Assembly (NCBI GenBank): GCA_028097945.1
Contig: JAOHFJ010000006.1
Location: 1 to 39,567 of the forward strand
Length of the DNA: 39,567 nucleotides
DNA from: Candidatus Pelagibacter sp.
Lineage (GTDB): Bacteria; Pseudomonadota; Alphaproteobacteria; Pelagibacterales; Pelagibacteraceae
Direction of reading: 5' to 3'
Shown here: piece by piece, positions 1 to 7,841 of the stretch
Numbering within the stretch: the first letter of the stretch is position 1
How the letters are laid out: every line of letters starts with the position of its first letter
Position numbers and translations under genes: made by a program
Notes under the pieces: model-generated
The model's database searches: none
Told to the model about the DNA's origin: nothing
What the model saw: the letters and a program-made list of their open reading frames with translations, nothing else

Positions 1-693
1 TTCTGGGAATTGATCAATATATGAAATGATTGGTTTTCCATTTTTATCTTTTTTAAAAACTGGATGCTCAACTTTATATTCAACATTTTTACTCTTTGGG
101 GATCCCCAAATAAAGTCTTGTTGACCTACAGGGTTTTTACTTAATTCATCTAAATGTTCCCAGTCATCTAAATGTAAAATAACACTTTCACCACCTGATA
201 CACCCTGCTCTTCCATCTTAGTCATAATTAACCAGTCTGTTTTTTCTTTAACGTACGTACCGTCTGTATGTAAATCTAAGTTTGTATAAGCTTTTCTCAA
301 GTAAGAGTCGCTGCTGTCCTGATGTTTAACATGAAATCTTGCATAATATTTTTCAGTCATGGAGTCAAAATTAGGATTACCTACTAAGTAAGCGAGTCCA
401 GTTGATAATTTTACCAAAAAATCTTTATCAAATTTCTTATTGCTAATTTCTGGTTCAATTATAATTGTACCTGTTTCTCTATCATTAAGTATTTTTAATA
501 AAGCTTTACCCAACTTATTTTCAAATACTTCATCTAAACTTTTTGCCAAAGTAAATCTTGAGAAAGGTTTGTACTCTAGAGAGGTGATGGTATGTTTTTG
601 AAATGGAAAAATTAGTCTATCTAAGTCCTTTTCTTCAAGCTTAATTACACTAACTCTTTTTGATTTTTGATGATTTTCAATTTTAAAACTCAT
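1..693 (-). CDS. glaH: Glutarate 2-hydroxylase CsiD/GlaH (N-terminal 231 residues; runs off the window)
   Basis: Fe(II)/2-oxoglutarate-dependent dioxygenase of the CsiD family, which converts glutarate to L-2-hydroxyglutarate in the cytoplasm as part of lysine/glutarate breakdown. The match to E. coli CsiD is by recalled sequence: LEYKPF, NFDSMTEKYYARF, DSSDSYLRK, LHTDGTYV, LHLDDWEHLD and SKNV segments fall in the same order. The HxD iron ligands are H142 and D144; the distal His lies beyond the window. The ATG at 693 is preceded in frame by TAG at 702-700, so the start cannot lie further upstream without a new start codon, and no clear ribosome site precedes it. It is the last visible gene of the liv-azl run. 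In other bacteria csiD is usually followed by an L-2-hydroxyglutarate oxidase, which would be out of view here. Confidence 0.93.
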   Translation of the reverse strand, partial: MSFKIENHQKSKRVSVIKLEEKDLDRLIFPFQKHTITSLEYKPFSRFTLAKSLDEVFENKLGKALLKILNDRETGTIIIEPEISNKKFDKDFLVKLSTGLAYLVGNPNFDSMTEKYYARFHVKHQDSSDSYLRKAYTNLDLHTDGTYVKEKTDWLIMTKMEEQGVSGGESVILHLDDWEHLDELSKNPVGQQDFIWGSPKSKNVEYKVEHPVFKKDKNGKPIISYIDQFPE

Positions 694-699
694 AGAGAA

Positions 700-753
700 C
701 TAAAAATATCCCGCAATCCATAAGAGTATAAAGACTGCTAGTATTGGTTCCAT
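700..753 (-). CDS. Possible 17-residue membrane mini-ORF upstream of csiD
   Basis: A short ORF, MEPILAVFILLWIAGYF then TAG, fits in the gap between azlD and csiD. It begins 23 bases after the azlD stop and ends 6 bases before the csiD ATG, in the same frame as csiD. The peptide is almost entirely hydrophobic and could form one membrane segment. The ribosome site is weak (AAAG just before the ATG). csiD itself lacks a ribosome site, so translation of this ORF could couple to csiD. It may also be chance: 18 codons in AT-rich DNA is not strong evidence. I do not recognise a family. Confidence 0.35.
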   Translation of the reverse strand: MEPILAVFILLWIAGYF

Positions 754-776
754 ACTTTATTTTAGCACAATAATTT

Positions 777-1103
777 TTATATTGTATTAAAAAAACTTAA
801 AAGAATCGCTGATAGTATTGTTGGTATAACTAAATTTTTCTTACTAAAAATAAATACAAAGATGCATATTACTAAAACAAATACTCTTATGGCTAACGCA
901 CTCTCAGCAAGCACGCCTGCTGGAAAAATTATCATTCTGCCCAATAAAGCTGCCAGAGTTGAATAAGCTACACAATTAAACCATTGAAATACTTTTGATT
1001 TAACACTTACTTTTTCAGATGTAAGCGCTCCCATAAATCTTGATATAAATGTTGCTAAAGATGTTGCTATAATTGCTAGTAATATTATTTGGCTACTTGC
1101 CAT
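777..1103 (-). CDS. azlD: AzlD-type small subunit of branched-chain amino acid exporter
   Basis: Small membrane protein of 108 residues with about four hydrophobic segments, of the size and style of AzlD, the partner of AzlC in the LIV-E amino acid exporter family. A longer reading frame begins at 1151. I chose the ATG at 1103 because GGAGGT sits 5 bases before it, while the 16 extra residues would lie wholly inside azlC. With this start it overlaps the azlC end by 11 bases, so the two are very likely translationally coupled. The family usually exports branched-chain amino acids or related compounds; the actual substrate cannot be read from the sequence. Confidence 0.82.
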   Translation of the reverse strand: MASSQIILLAIIATSLATFISRFMGALTSEKVSVKSKVFQWFNCVAYSTLAALLGRMIIFPAGVLAESALAIRVFVLVICIFVFIFSKKNLVIPTILSAILLSFFNTI

Positions 1104-1803
1104 TTTTACCTCCAAATAAAAAAGCAATAGTTCCTGCAATAAGACCAGCAAATAAAAGAGCCCATTCAGTTGAAATCAAATAAATCAATGGACCTAAAAT
1201 AGTTCCTCCAATCACAGCAATAGAGACACTTAAATTTTTCATTGCACCAATCATCATGCAAAAAAAATAAACTGGATTTACGATAGCTAAACCAATTAAC
1301 ATATCTTTGTTTAAATAATCTGCTGACAGATAACCAACTACTGTCATTATAATTGCAGTAGACCAAGTTCCTACTCCTATACCAATCCAAAAATCTATTC
1401 TGTGCTTTTTATCAATTTTTTTGTAGCTATCTTTTGCTATTAGCCAGGAGCTAACGGCTAAGAAATGACACGATAGATAGTATTTCCATTTCGGTTGGGA
1501 TTTATGCTCTAGTAAAGGAAACAAAGATACAGTCATTGGATAAAGTCTAAAATTAACCAACCAAACCGCTATAAATATATTTACTATTGAAGCGCCTACC
1601 AATAATGACTCTGCCATTACTAATTGGCCTGGTAAAGCATAAGTAAAAAAACTAGAGGCAGCACTCTGTTGTAGATTAAATCCTGCATCTTTTAATAAAG
1701 CTCCAAGTGCAATGAAGCATGCTCCTAACGGAATGGCTGGACTTCTTGAACCTTTTAATGACTTAAGACCTTGAAAGAACGTTTTGTGGTTATCATTAAC
1801 CAC
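1093..1803 (-). CDS. azlC: AzlC-type large subunit of branched-chain amino acid exporter
   Basis: Integral membrane protein of 236 residues with several hydrophobic helices and AzlC-like stretches (PAIPLGACFIALG near the start, RLYPMTVSLFP around residue 90). It pairs with the small subunit AzlD encoded immediately downstream. The start codon is GTG at 1803, and the first 8 bases, GTGGTTAA, contain the livF stop, so it is coupled to livF. An AGGAAG lies upstream inside livF. An exporter directly behind an importer is unusual and may balance the internal pool of the imported compound. Confidence 0.85.
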   Translation of the reverse strand: MVNDNHKTFFQGLKSLKGSRSPAIPLGACFIALGALLKDAGFNLQQSAASSFFTYALPGQLVMAESLLVGASIVNIFIAVWLVNFRLYPMTVSLFPLLEHKSQPKWKYYLSCHFLAVSSWLIAKDSYKKIDKKHRIDFWIGIGVGTWSTAIIMTVVGYLSADYLNKDMLIGLAIVNPVYFFCMMIGAMKNLSVSIAVIGGTILGPLIYLISTEWALLFAGLIAGTIAFLFGGKNGK

Positions 1804-2581
1804 CCAGGAATAATCTTCCTACATCTGGATTTTTAAGTAGATCATTGCCTTTACCTGCAATTGCAGTTTGACCTGATACTAAAACATATCCAATATCTGC
1901 AAACTCTAAACCTTTTTTTGCATTTTGCTCTACTAGAATAATTGTTTTCTTTTCAGCTTTTTGAAGATCCTCTAAAATTTCAAATACCATATTGATATAT
2001 TTAGGCTCCAAACCAATCGATGGTTCATCTACTAAAAGAACTGAAGGTTTCATAACCAGTGCTCTTGAGATTTCTAAAAGTCTTCTCTCACCGCCTGATA
2101 AAACTTTAGCTGGCTGGTTTCTTCTATTTCTAAGTCTTTCATATTTTTGAAATATTCTTTCAGCTTCCTCATAAGCTTCATCTTGTTTATCTTTTATATA
2201 TCCACCCATTAAAAGATTTTCCTCAACTGTCATGTCAGGAAACACTGAGTTGTCTTGCAAGATGTAGGCTACTCCAACTTTGCTTAACTTTTCAGCTGGA
2301 GTTAACTTAGTAATTTCATTTCCCTCTAGCTCAATTTTTCCATCAAAAATATTTGTGAAACCATATATAGAGTGAAGTATCGTAGATTTCCCTGCTCCAT
2401 TAGGCCCAATTAAACATAATGATTGACCTTTGCTTACGGTCAAATCAAAGTTGTGTAGGATTTCCATTTTTCCATAACCAGCGTTTAAACCTCTAATAGT
2501 TAGATGAACATCGTTAGGAGACAGTTTGTTGAGCTCTTCTAAACCAGGTGCTTTACCTAATACATCATATTGATTTGCCAT
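1796..2581 (-). CDS. livF: Branched-chain-type ABC transporter ATPase LivF
   Basis: One of the two cytoplasmic ATPases of a hydrophobic-amino-acid (HAAT) ABC importer. Walker A GPNGAGKST is at residues 59-67, the signature LSGGE at 161-165, and Walker B VLLVDEP with D185 and E186. At 261 residues it carries an N-terminal extension of roughly 25 residues compared with typical LivF (about 237). It follows livG with a TAATG one-base overlap and overlaps azlC by 8 bases. LivF rather than LivG is assigned from gene order (last ATPase) and from the short, compact nucleotide-binding domain with the ending FLGG. Confidence 0.9.
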   Translation of the reverse strand: MANQYDVLGKAPGLEELNKLSPNDVHLTIRGLNAGYGKMEILHNFDLTVSKGQSLCLIGPNGAGKSTILHSIYGFTNIFDGKIELEGNEITKLTPAEKLSKVGVAYILQDNSVFPDMTVEENLLMGGYIKDKQDEAYEEAERIFQKYERLRNRRNQPAKVLSGGERRLLEISRALVMKPSVLLVDEPSIGLEPKYINMVFEILEDLQKAEKKTIILVEQNAKKGLEFADIGYVLVSGQTAIAGKGNDLLKNPDVGRLFLGG

Positions 2582-3315
2582 TACTGTGCTCCCAAATAAG
2601 CATCAACAACTCGCTTATCGTTTTTAATTTGATCTGGTGAACCCTCTGCTAACATTTTACCGTGAGCTAAGCAGAAAATTTTTTGTGCTAAACTCATTAT
2701 CACTTTCATGTTGTGTTCGATAACCAATAAAGTAATTCCATAATCTTTATTTATTTTAATTAATCTATCTATAATTCCATTAATTAAAGTTGGATTAATT
2801 CCAGCTGTTGGTTCATCTAATAAAAGCATTTTTGGTTCATTCATAAGAGCCATTGCTAATTCTAATAACTTTTGTTGTCCAAAAGAAAGGTCCCCTGCTC
2901 TTAAGTTTCTTTTTTGATAAAGACCAACAAAGTTTAAAAGATTCTCTGCTTTCTCAGTAAGGTCAGAAGGTATTTTTGCAAATATAAATCCAGAGTCACT
3001 AGCTTTATGGCTAATTAGCATGTTCTCTACGCAATTAAGTTTTGTATATATTTTTGTTTGCTGAAAAGTTCTTAGCAATCCTAGTTTAGCTACAGCAGGA
3101 ACAGGCATTTCGGAAACTTCTGTATTATCAAAAACAATCGAACCTTGATCAATAGGATGCGTTCCTACAATCGAATTAAATAAAGTTGTTTTACCAGAAC
3201 CATTTGGTCCAATTAAACCAACAATAGATCCTTGTTCTACAGAAACAGAGATATCTACGTTCGCCTGAACACCTCCAAAAGATTTACTTACATTTTTAAC
3301 TTGTAAAATACTCAT
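2581..3315 (-). CDS. livG: Branched-chain-type ABC transporter ATPase LivG
   Basis: Second ATPase of the HAAT importer, 244 residues. Walker A GPNGSGKTT is at residues 36-44, a LSFGQQK signature follows around residue 143, and Walker B LLLDEPTAG comes after it. The GINPTL segment and a C-terminal DAYLG ending are typical of LivG. Its ATG overlaps the livM stop as ATGA, and its own stop overlaps the livF start, so the three genes form a translationally coupled block. Confidence 0.91.
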   Translation of the reverse strand: MSILQVKNVSKSFGGVQANVDISVSVEQGSIVGLIGPNGSGKTTLFNSIVGTHPIDQGSIVFDNTEVSEMPVPAVAKLGLLRTFQQTKIYTKLNCVENMLISHKASDSGFIFAKIPSDLTEKAENLLNFVGLYQKRNLRAGDLSFGQQKLLELAMALMNEPKMLLLDEPTAGINPTLINGIIDRLIKINKDYGITLLVIEHNMKVIMSLAQKIFCLAHGKMLAEGSPDQIKNDKRVVDAYLGAQ

Positions 3316-4376
3316 TTTAATTCCACCTGTGCCTTTCGATCTTTTTCATCTATGACTTCACCAAATCTTTCAGGATATTTTTCTCTCAACCAACCCATTA
3401 GTCCCTCTGGGAAATAAACTACGATTACAACAATTAAAACTCCTAAAGCAACATATTGCCAGCCCAATATAAAAGTCCAAAGACCTTCTTTGAAGAAATG
3501 GAATAAAGTTGCTCCAATGACTGGTCCCCACAAAGTTCCTTTACCACCAAGTATTGCCATAAGAACCATAAATACTCCCATTTCTCTTCCATCAAATGCA
3601 ACATCAGTGGAGTCTATATATCCAATTAGTCCACCCATAATTCCACCAGCAAGACCACAGAAAAATGCAGAGCACATCCAACCTACAATTTTATATTTCA
3701 TAGTTTGAATACCCATTGCTTCTGCTTTGTCTTCGTTATCTCTTATCGCATTTAAAATTAATCTAAATCTAGAACCGTAAATATATTTAACAAAAACAAA
3801 TGTTCCGATTAATAATGCAAAGCTTAAAAAGTAGAAAAACTTTCCTCTAGCTTCATTATCAACTATTTCTGCTGGAAAAGGTGGCGTAGTAAAACCTTGT
3901 CCTGCCCCAATAATTTCTATTCCTCCGGCAATTTCACCTGCCGCAATACCAAGTCCTAAAGTGCAAATCGCAAAATAATGGCCTCTCAAACCTAAGATAG
4001 CGTAACCTATAGCGCCTGCAACAATGGCAGGTACAATTGCTGCAACTAATAAACCAACTCCTATTCCTTGAAAATATTGTGCTGTTGTGTGTACGAATGT
4101 TTTTTCTCCACCGCTTTCAGTCCACTCTGCTAACGGAAAAAACATTCCCACTTGAACTGAAGCAGTTAGATACATTCCAAGACCATAGAAAAGGATATTT
4201 CCAAAGGTATTGTAGCCCATTTCTCCGCCTTGTAAATTCCAAGTCATTGCCAGAACAATCAAAACACAAAGGTATGTAAGTTGAACTTTAAAAGCTGAAA
4301 ATAAATATGGTGCAGCTAAACCTAAGATAATTAGGCCAGAATATAATATTAAATCTTTTTGTTTTATTTTATTCAT
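3312..4376 (-). CDS. livM: Branched-chain-type ABC transporter permease LivM
   Basis: Inner-membrane permease of 354 residues with about eight to ten hydrophobic segments. The region ILNAIRDNEDKAEAMGI around residues 208-224 is the cytoplasmic EAA-like loop of LivM permeases, and GGKGTLWGPVIGA around 278-290 is also characteristic. An insertion of polar residues (TESGGEKTFVHT, about residues 86-97) lies between early helices. It starts directly after livH (TAA immediately followed by ATG) and is coupled to livG. Confidence 0.91.
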   Translation of the reverse strand: MNKIKQKDLILYSGLIILGLAAPYLFSAFKVQLTYLCVLIVLAMTWNLQGGEMGYNTFGNILFYGLGMYLTASVQVGMFFPLAEWTESGGEKTFVHTTAQYFQGIGVGLLVAAIVPAIVAGAIGYAILGLRGHYFAICTLGLGIAAGEIAGGIEIIGAGQGFTTPPFPAEIVDNEARGKFFYFLSFALLIGTFVFVKYIYGSRFRLILNAIRDNEDKAEAMGIQTMKYKIVGWMCSAFFCGLAGGIMGGLIGYIDSTDVAFDGREMGVFMVLMAILGGKGTLWGPVIGATLFHFFKEGLWTFILGWQYVALGVLIVVIVVYFPEGLMGWLREKYPERFGEVIDEKDRKAQVELK

Positions 4377-5270
4377 TTATTTTAAATATTCTCTTTTCTT
4401 TGAAAGTTTAAATCTTCTGTAAACTAATATGAAGACTAGCAACATAAACACTGCTCCAATTCTAAATTCTGTTCCTAAAATATAATCTGCAAACTCTTCG
4501 AATAGTCCTAATCCCATTCCTGAAATTGCTACTGCTGGTAAATTTCCAAGGCCTGCTACGATAACTATCATGAATGATCTAACTGTATAAGGAAGTCCTA
4601 CATAAGGGTGAAGTGTAAGAGTGATTGAAATTAGAGCTCCCGCAACTCCACATAATGCAGCGTTAATACCAAAAGTTGCGGCATAAACTTTTTCTGTATC
4701 CACGCCTAAAATTTTTGCTGCTCTTGCATTTTGCGCCGTGGCTCTTATAGCTCGTCCAAGTCTAGATTTTCTCATATATATAACTAAACCGATTGCATAT
4801 AAAACACTTATAAAAGCTGCGAATATTTTTGAATTTGGTAGGGTTACTGAATTATCAAATAACATCGTTGTTCCATACTCTGATTGAGCCACAACTACAT
4901 CTGCTCCAAAAACAAAATTCATTAACTGTTGAAATACAATTGCAATACCAAAAGTTGCTAAAATTGAAATAAATAAATCTCGATCTACAACTTTATTAAT
5001 TACTAATTTGTATAAAAGTACCCCTACAAAATACATTATAATTGGAGAAACAATAACTCCCCAAGCGGGATGAATGCCTACAAGATACATGGTGTAAGCT
5101 ATATAGCCCCCTAGGATAACTAAATCACCTTGTGCAATATTAATTATATTCATTACTCCCCACTGAAGTGCCATTCCGTATGCAATCAAGGCAAATAAAA
5201 TTCCTAATAGAATTCCATCCAAAGAAGCTTGAACCATTAAGATGGGAGCTTGAAATATAAGTAAATCCAT
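4377..5270 (-). CDS. livH: Branched-chain-type ABC transporter permease LivH
   Basis: Inner-membrane permease of 297 residues, the partner of LivM. NIAQGDLVILGGYIAY near residue 43, RAIRATAQNARAAKILGVD near 173-191 and VAGLGNLPAVAISGMGLG near 238-255 are the usual LivH landmarks. It is the first permease gene after the binding protein gene livK, from which it is separated by a strong terminator hairpin. Its expression is therefore expected to be lower than that of livK. Confidence 0.92.
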   Translation of the reverse strand: MDLLIFQAPILMVQASLDGILLGILFALIAYGMALQWGVMNIINIAQGDLVILGGYIAYTMYLVGIHPAWGVIVSPIIMYFVGVLLYKLVINKVVDRDLFISILATFGIAIVFQQLMNFVFGADVVVAQSEYGTTMLFDNSVTLPNSKIFAAFISVLYAIGLVIYMRKSRLGRAIRATAQNARAAKILGVDTEKVYAATFGINAALCGVAGALISITLTLHPYVGLPYTVRSFMIVIVAGLGNLPAVAISGMGLGLFEEFADYILGTEFRIGAVFMLLVFILVYRRFKLSKKREYLK

Positions 5271-5282
5271 ATTTTTATTTCT

Positions 5283-5316
5283 AAAAGAAAAGCCCCTAGA
5301 AAACTAGGGGCTTTTC
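5283..5316 (-). terminator. Intrinsic terminator between livK and livH
   Basis: A perfect 13-base-pair stem (arms 5287-5299 and 5304-5316) with an AAAA/TTTT loop and a GC-rich core (AGCCCCT). On the minus strand it is followed directly by TTTT at 5286-5283. It lies 17 bases after the livK stop. On the plus strand the following bases are A-rich, so it acts in the livK direction. It probably gives partial read-through, making much binding protein and less permease. Confidence 0.88.
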
Positions 5317-5333
5317 AAAATATTTATAAGTTA

Positions 5334-6575
5334 TTAACTTCTTTCAGACCACTTAGGCATTGGATGGTAAAACTTATCTGAAGCCCATTTTGTTGGAGCT
5401 ACAACTTTGTTTTCACAATCATCACCTTTACATCTTACTTGGAACAAGATCATTGGCTTAGCAGTGTTTTGACCGCCAGGACCAAATTTAATGTTTCCAT
5501 AGAAAGTTTGCATGTCAGTCGCTTTAAGAGCATCTCTTACAGCATCTCTATCAAAAGAATTTGCTCTTTCGAACGCATCTTTAAATACTAATAGTGCTGC
5601 AGAAGATTCTGCTGATTGGTAAGGTGGAGCATAACCAAATTCTTTTTTAAAGTCTTTGTCATACTTTTTACCTGAACCAAAAAACTTATCTTTGTAAGAT
5701 AAATTTTTATGCCACTGAGAAGCACATAATGCGTATTCTGAATTCTTTCCGTGTTGTTTAGAAAGTTTTGCAGCATCACAATGTGTCATCGCTAACATAG
5801 GTACATCAACTTTCATTTCAGATATTTGTCTGATTGCAGTCAATGCTCCTTTTGTGTGACCTGATACAACAAGTACATCTGGCTTAGTTGCTTTAACTTT
5901 TGCCAATGTTGCTGCCATATCATTTAATTCTTTAGGTAGTTTGTCATCGATAATGATTTCAGAACCAGTTCTTTTTGCTGCATCTAAGATACCTAATCTC
6001 ACGTCTTGTGAGAATGCATCTTGTTCAAATGCTTGTGCAATTCTTACTGGTTTTCCACCATTTTTTTCTACCGCAAGGTCGATAGCTACTTCAAGGTATT
6101 GGTTAGCTGGTGATAACACCGCGAACAAATATTTGTATCCTTTTGTAAATAAAGATCTTGATGCACCATTCGCTTCAACCATAGGAATTTTATATTTCTC
6201 GGTTACTGGTGCAATAGCTTTCGTTAAACCTGAACTGTATGGTCCAAGCATGTAATGAACGCCGTCTTGTTTAATCAGTCTTTCAGCTAACTGAGCAGCT
6301 CTTTTAGGATTTGACTCATCATCATAATAAATAATTTCAAATTTATATGACTTTCCACCAACATTTACTCCACCCATTTTGTTAATTCTCTCAACAGCTA
6401 AATTATAACCATTTTGAGTATGAACTCCATTTGAAGAGTATTTTCCTGTAAGAGATATCGCTGAACCTAACACAATGTAATCACCTTCTACTTTTGCGAA
6501 AGAAGAAGTGAAAGAAACAAGTGCTAAAGTTATAGCTGAAACAGATGTAATAAATAGTTTAACTAATTTATTCAT
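5334..6575 (-). CDS. livK: Periplasmic substrate-binding protein of the branched-chain-type ABC importer
   Basis: Binding protein of 413 residues in the type I periplasmic family (Leu/Ile/Val, amide or urea binders). It has a clear signal peptide with likely cleavage near residue 27 (after SSFA). The mature part begins with VLGSAISLTGKYSSNG and contains the LGPYSSGLTKAIAPV segment typical of this fold. Two pairs of cysteines are visible, one in the centre (MTHCDAAK and YALCASQ) and one near the end (RCKGDDC), which may form disulfides. An SD-like AGGGG lies 6 bases before the ATG, and a good promoter is found upstream. The ligand is not determined; the csiD context suggests something feeding glutarate or branched-chain catabolism. 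Confidence 0.9.
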   Translation of the reverse strand: MNKLVKLFITSVSAITLALVSFTSSFAKVEGDYIVLGSAISLTGKYSSNGVHTQNGYNLAVERINKMGGVNVGGKSYKFEIIYYDDESNPKRAAQLAERLIKQDGVHYMLGPYSSGLTKAIAPVTEKYKIPMVEANGASRSLFTKGYKYLFAVLSPANQYLEVAIDLAVEKNGGKPVRIAQAFEQDAFSQDVRLGILDAAKRTGSEIIIDDKLPKELNDMAATLAKVKATKPDVLVVSGHTKGALTAIRQISEMKVDVPMLAMTHCDAAKLSKQHGKNSEYALCASQWHKNLSYKDKFFGSGKKYDKDFKKEFGYAPPYQSAESSAALLVFKDAFERANSFDRDAVRDALKATDMQTFYGNIKFGPGGQNTAKPMILFQVRCKGDDCENKVVAPTKWASDKFYHPMPKWSERS

Positions 6576-6611
6576 TATTTCCCCTTTGTTAATTAATTAA
6601 TTAATAAAAAT

Positions 6612-6640
6612 ATTAAAACAAGAAATTTGGTTTATGACAA
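6612..6640 (-). promoter_or_regulatory. Sigma70-type promoter for livK
   Basis: On the minus strand a -35 box TTGTCA (6640-6635) and a -10 box TTTAAT (6617-6612) are separated by 17 bases; each differs from consensus at one position. Transcription would begin near 6605, giving a leader of about 30 bases that holds an ATTAATTAATTAA tract and the AGGGG ribosome site before livK. Confidence 0.72.
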
Positions 6641-6653
6641 CAGAAAGAATTGT

Positions 6654-7268
6654 CTAAAAACTTTGTGACACAGCCACATATGTTGCAATTATAAGCAATA
6701 CACACGCTGAGATTGTATTAAGAACTTTTGGTTTACTTCTTAACCATACTGAAATTTTTTCTGCAGCTAATCCATAAATCATTAATGTAATAAAATCTAA
6801 AACCACATAGGTGATCATCAAAATTAAAAACTGAGAAATAATATTACTTTCGTAGTTTATAAAGGAGGAAAAAATGGTTCCAAAGAAAATAACAGCTTTT
6901 GGACTTAGGCCAGCAACCATAAAACCATCTTTATAAAATGAAAAAGTTGATTTTGTATTTTGTGATTTTGAATTGATTGAACTTATTTTAGCTGTGTAAG
7001 TATCGTAAGCTAAATAGACAATATAAAAAATACCTGCCCATTTAAGATAATTTAATACTTGAGGATTATCGCTTAGAAATGAACCAATTATAAAAACGAC
7101 TAAAATTCCTTGAATAGTATTTGCAGTAATGTCTCCAAGCGCTGTCCAAACCGACCGATTTAAACCATAATTAAGAGTATGAGAAACAATTACAACTCTA
7201 GGCAAACCAGGAGTTATAAATAAAAAAAGTATGATCTGTAGAAAAATTAAGAAGTCACTTGGAAACAT
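6654..7268 (-). CDS. LysE/RhtB-family amino acid exporter
   Basis: Inner-membrane protein of 204 residues with about six hydrophobic segments. The N-terminal LFLFITPGLPRVVIVSHTLNYGL and the central DGFMVAGLSPKAVIFFGTIFSSF match the LysE/RhtB family of amino acid exporters. The substrate cannot be predicted. It is divergent from the DUF2805 gene with only 25 bases between the two starts. A TATAGT box 10 bases before its ATG and no ribosome site suggest a very short leader. Confidence 0.85.
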   Translation of the reverse strand: MFPSDFLIFLQIILFLFITPGLPRVVIVSHTLNYGLNRSVWTALGDITANTIQGILVVFIIGSFLSDNPQVLNYLKWAGIFYIVYLAYDTYTAKISSINSKSQNTKSTFSFYKDGFMVAGLSPKAVIFFGTIFSSFINYESNIISQFLILMITYVVLDFITLMIYGLAAEKISVWLRSKPKVLNTISACVLLIIATYVAVSQSF

Positions 7269-7286
7269 GTTATTAAAGACTATATA
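7259..7286 (+). promoter_or_regulatory. Candidate promoter giving a leaderless DUF2805 transcript
   Basis: TTGGAA (7259-7264) and TATATA (7281-7286) are separated by 16 bases. The predicted start of transcription, about 7 bases past the -10 box, falls at 7293-7294, right at the ATG. No ribosome site precedes that ATG. The -35 box overlaps the first codons of the divergent LysE-type gene. Confidence 0.45.
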
Positions 7287-7293
7287 GGTTTAT

Positions 7294-7584
7294 ATGAAGA
7301 AAAAAAGTTCTTTCCCACAAACTAAAGTTAAAAATCCTGAGCCAAAGAAAAAAGATGAAAATTGGATTATATGGGCCGCTTGGGCTGATAGAATTACATT
7401 CGAGGAAATAAAAGAAAAAACTGGTAAGTCTGATGTAATTAGAATAATGAGAAAGAATTTAAAGCCTGGATCTTTTAGGCTTTGGAGAAAAAGAGTTCAT
7501 AACACAAGCATCAAACATAGAAAAAAATTCAAATTAGAAAGAAAAAAACTTAGAGAAAAAATTAAAATAACTGATATATATTAA
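7294..7584 (+). CDS. DUF2805 / TIGR03643 family protein
   Basis: Small basic protein of 96 residues. The segment WIIWAAWADRITFEEIKEK, followed by GKSDVIRIMRKNLKPGSFRLWRKRV, is the signature of the DUF2805 (TIGR03643) family, which has a helix-turn-helix-like look; its function is unknown. The Lys/Arg-rich tail and the KHRKKFK region suggest nucleic acid binding, which is inference only. It ends 2 bases before the glutaredoxin ATG, so the two probably share a transcript. Confidence 0.8.
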   Translation: MKKKSSFPQTKVKNPEPKKKDENWIIWAAWADRITFEEIKEKTGKSDVIRIMRKNLKPGSFRLWRKRVHNTSIKHRKKFKLERKKLREKIKITDIY

Positions 7585-7586
7585 TT

Positions 7587-7841
7587 ATGAAAAAAGTAAC
7601 AATTTACTCTGGTGATCCTTGCCCTTACTGCTCGGCAGCAAAAGCATTATTAAAAACAAAAAATATTGAGATAGAAGAATTTGACATCTGGAAAGATCCA
7701 GCGAAAGCAAAAGAAATGTTGCAAAGAACTAACGGTGCTAGAACTATTCCGCAAATTTTTATTGGCGATCATTACGTAGGTGGTAACGACAAACTTCAAG
7801 AAGCTAATAAGAATGGCGAGCTTGATAAATTACTTGCTTAA
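7587..7841 (+). CDS. grxC: Glutaredoxin 3 (dithiol, CPYC)
   Basis: Cytoplasmic glutaredoxin of 84 residues that reduces disulfides and glutathione mixed disulfides. The active site is CPYC at residues 12-15. The TIPQIFIG cis-proline loop and the GGNDKLQEAN glutathione-binding motif are intact. Length and layout match bacterial GrxC. It overlaps the convergent ribokinase gene by 4 bases at the 3' end. Confidence 0.95.
   Translation: MKKVTIYSGDPCPYCSAAKALLKTKNIEIEEFDIWKDPAKAKEMLQRTNGARTIPQIFIGDHYVGGNDKLQEANKNGELDKLLA

Noticed and set aside
1104..1151. Longer N terminus for AzlD from 1151
   Set aside because: GGAGGT is placed for the ATG at 1103, and the extra residues lie wholly within azlC and do not look like an AzlD start.
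3490..4279. Plus-strand ORFs opposite livM
   Set aside because: They are antisense to a well-conserved permease gene, have no recognisable protein content and no ribosome site.
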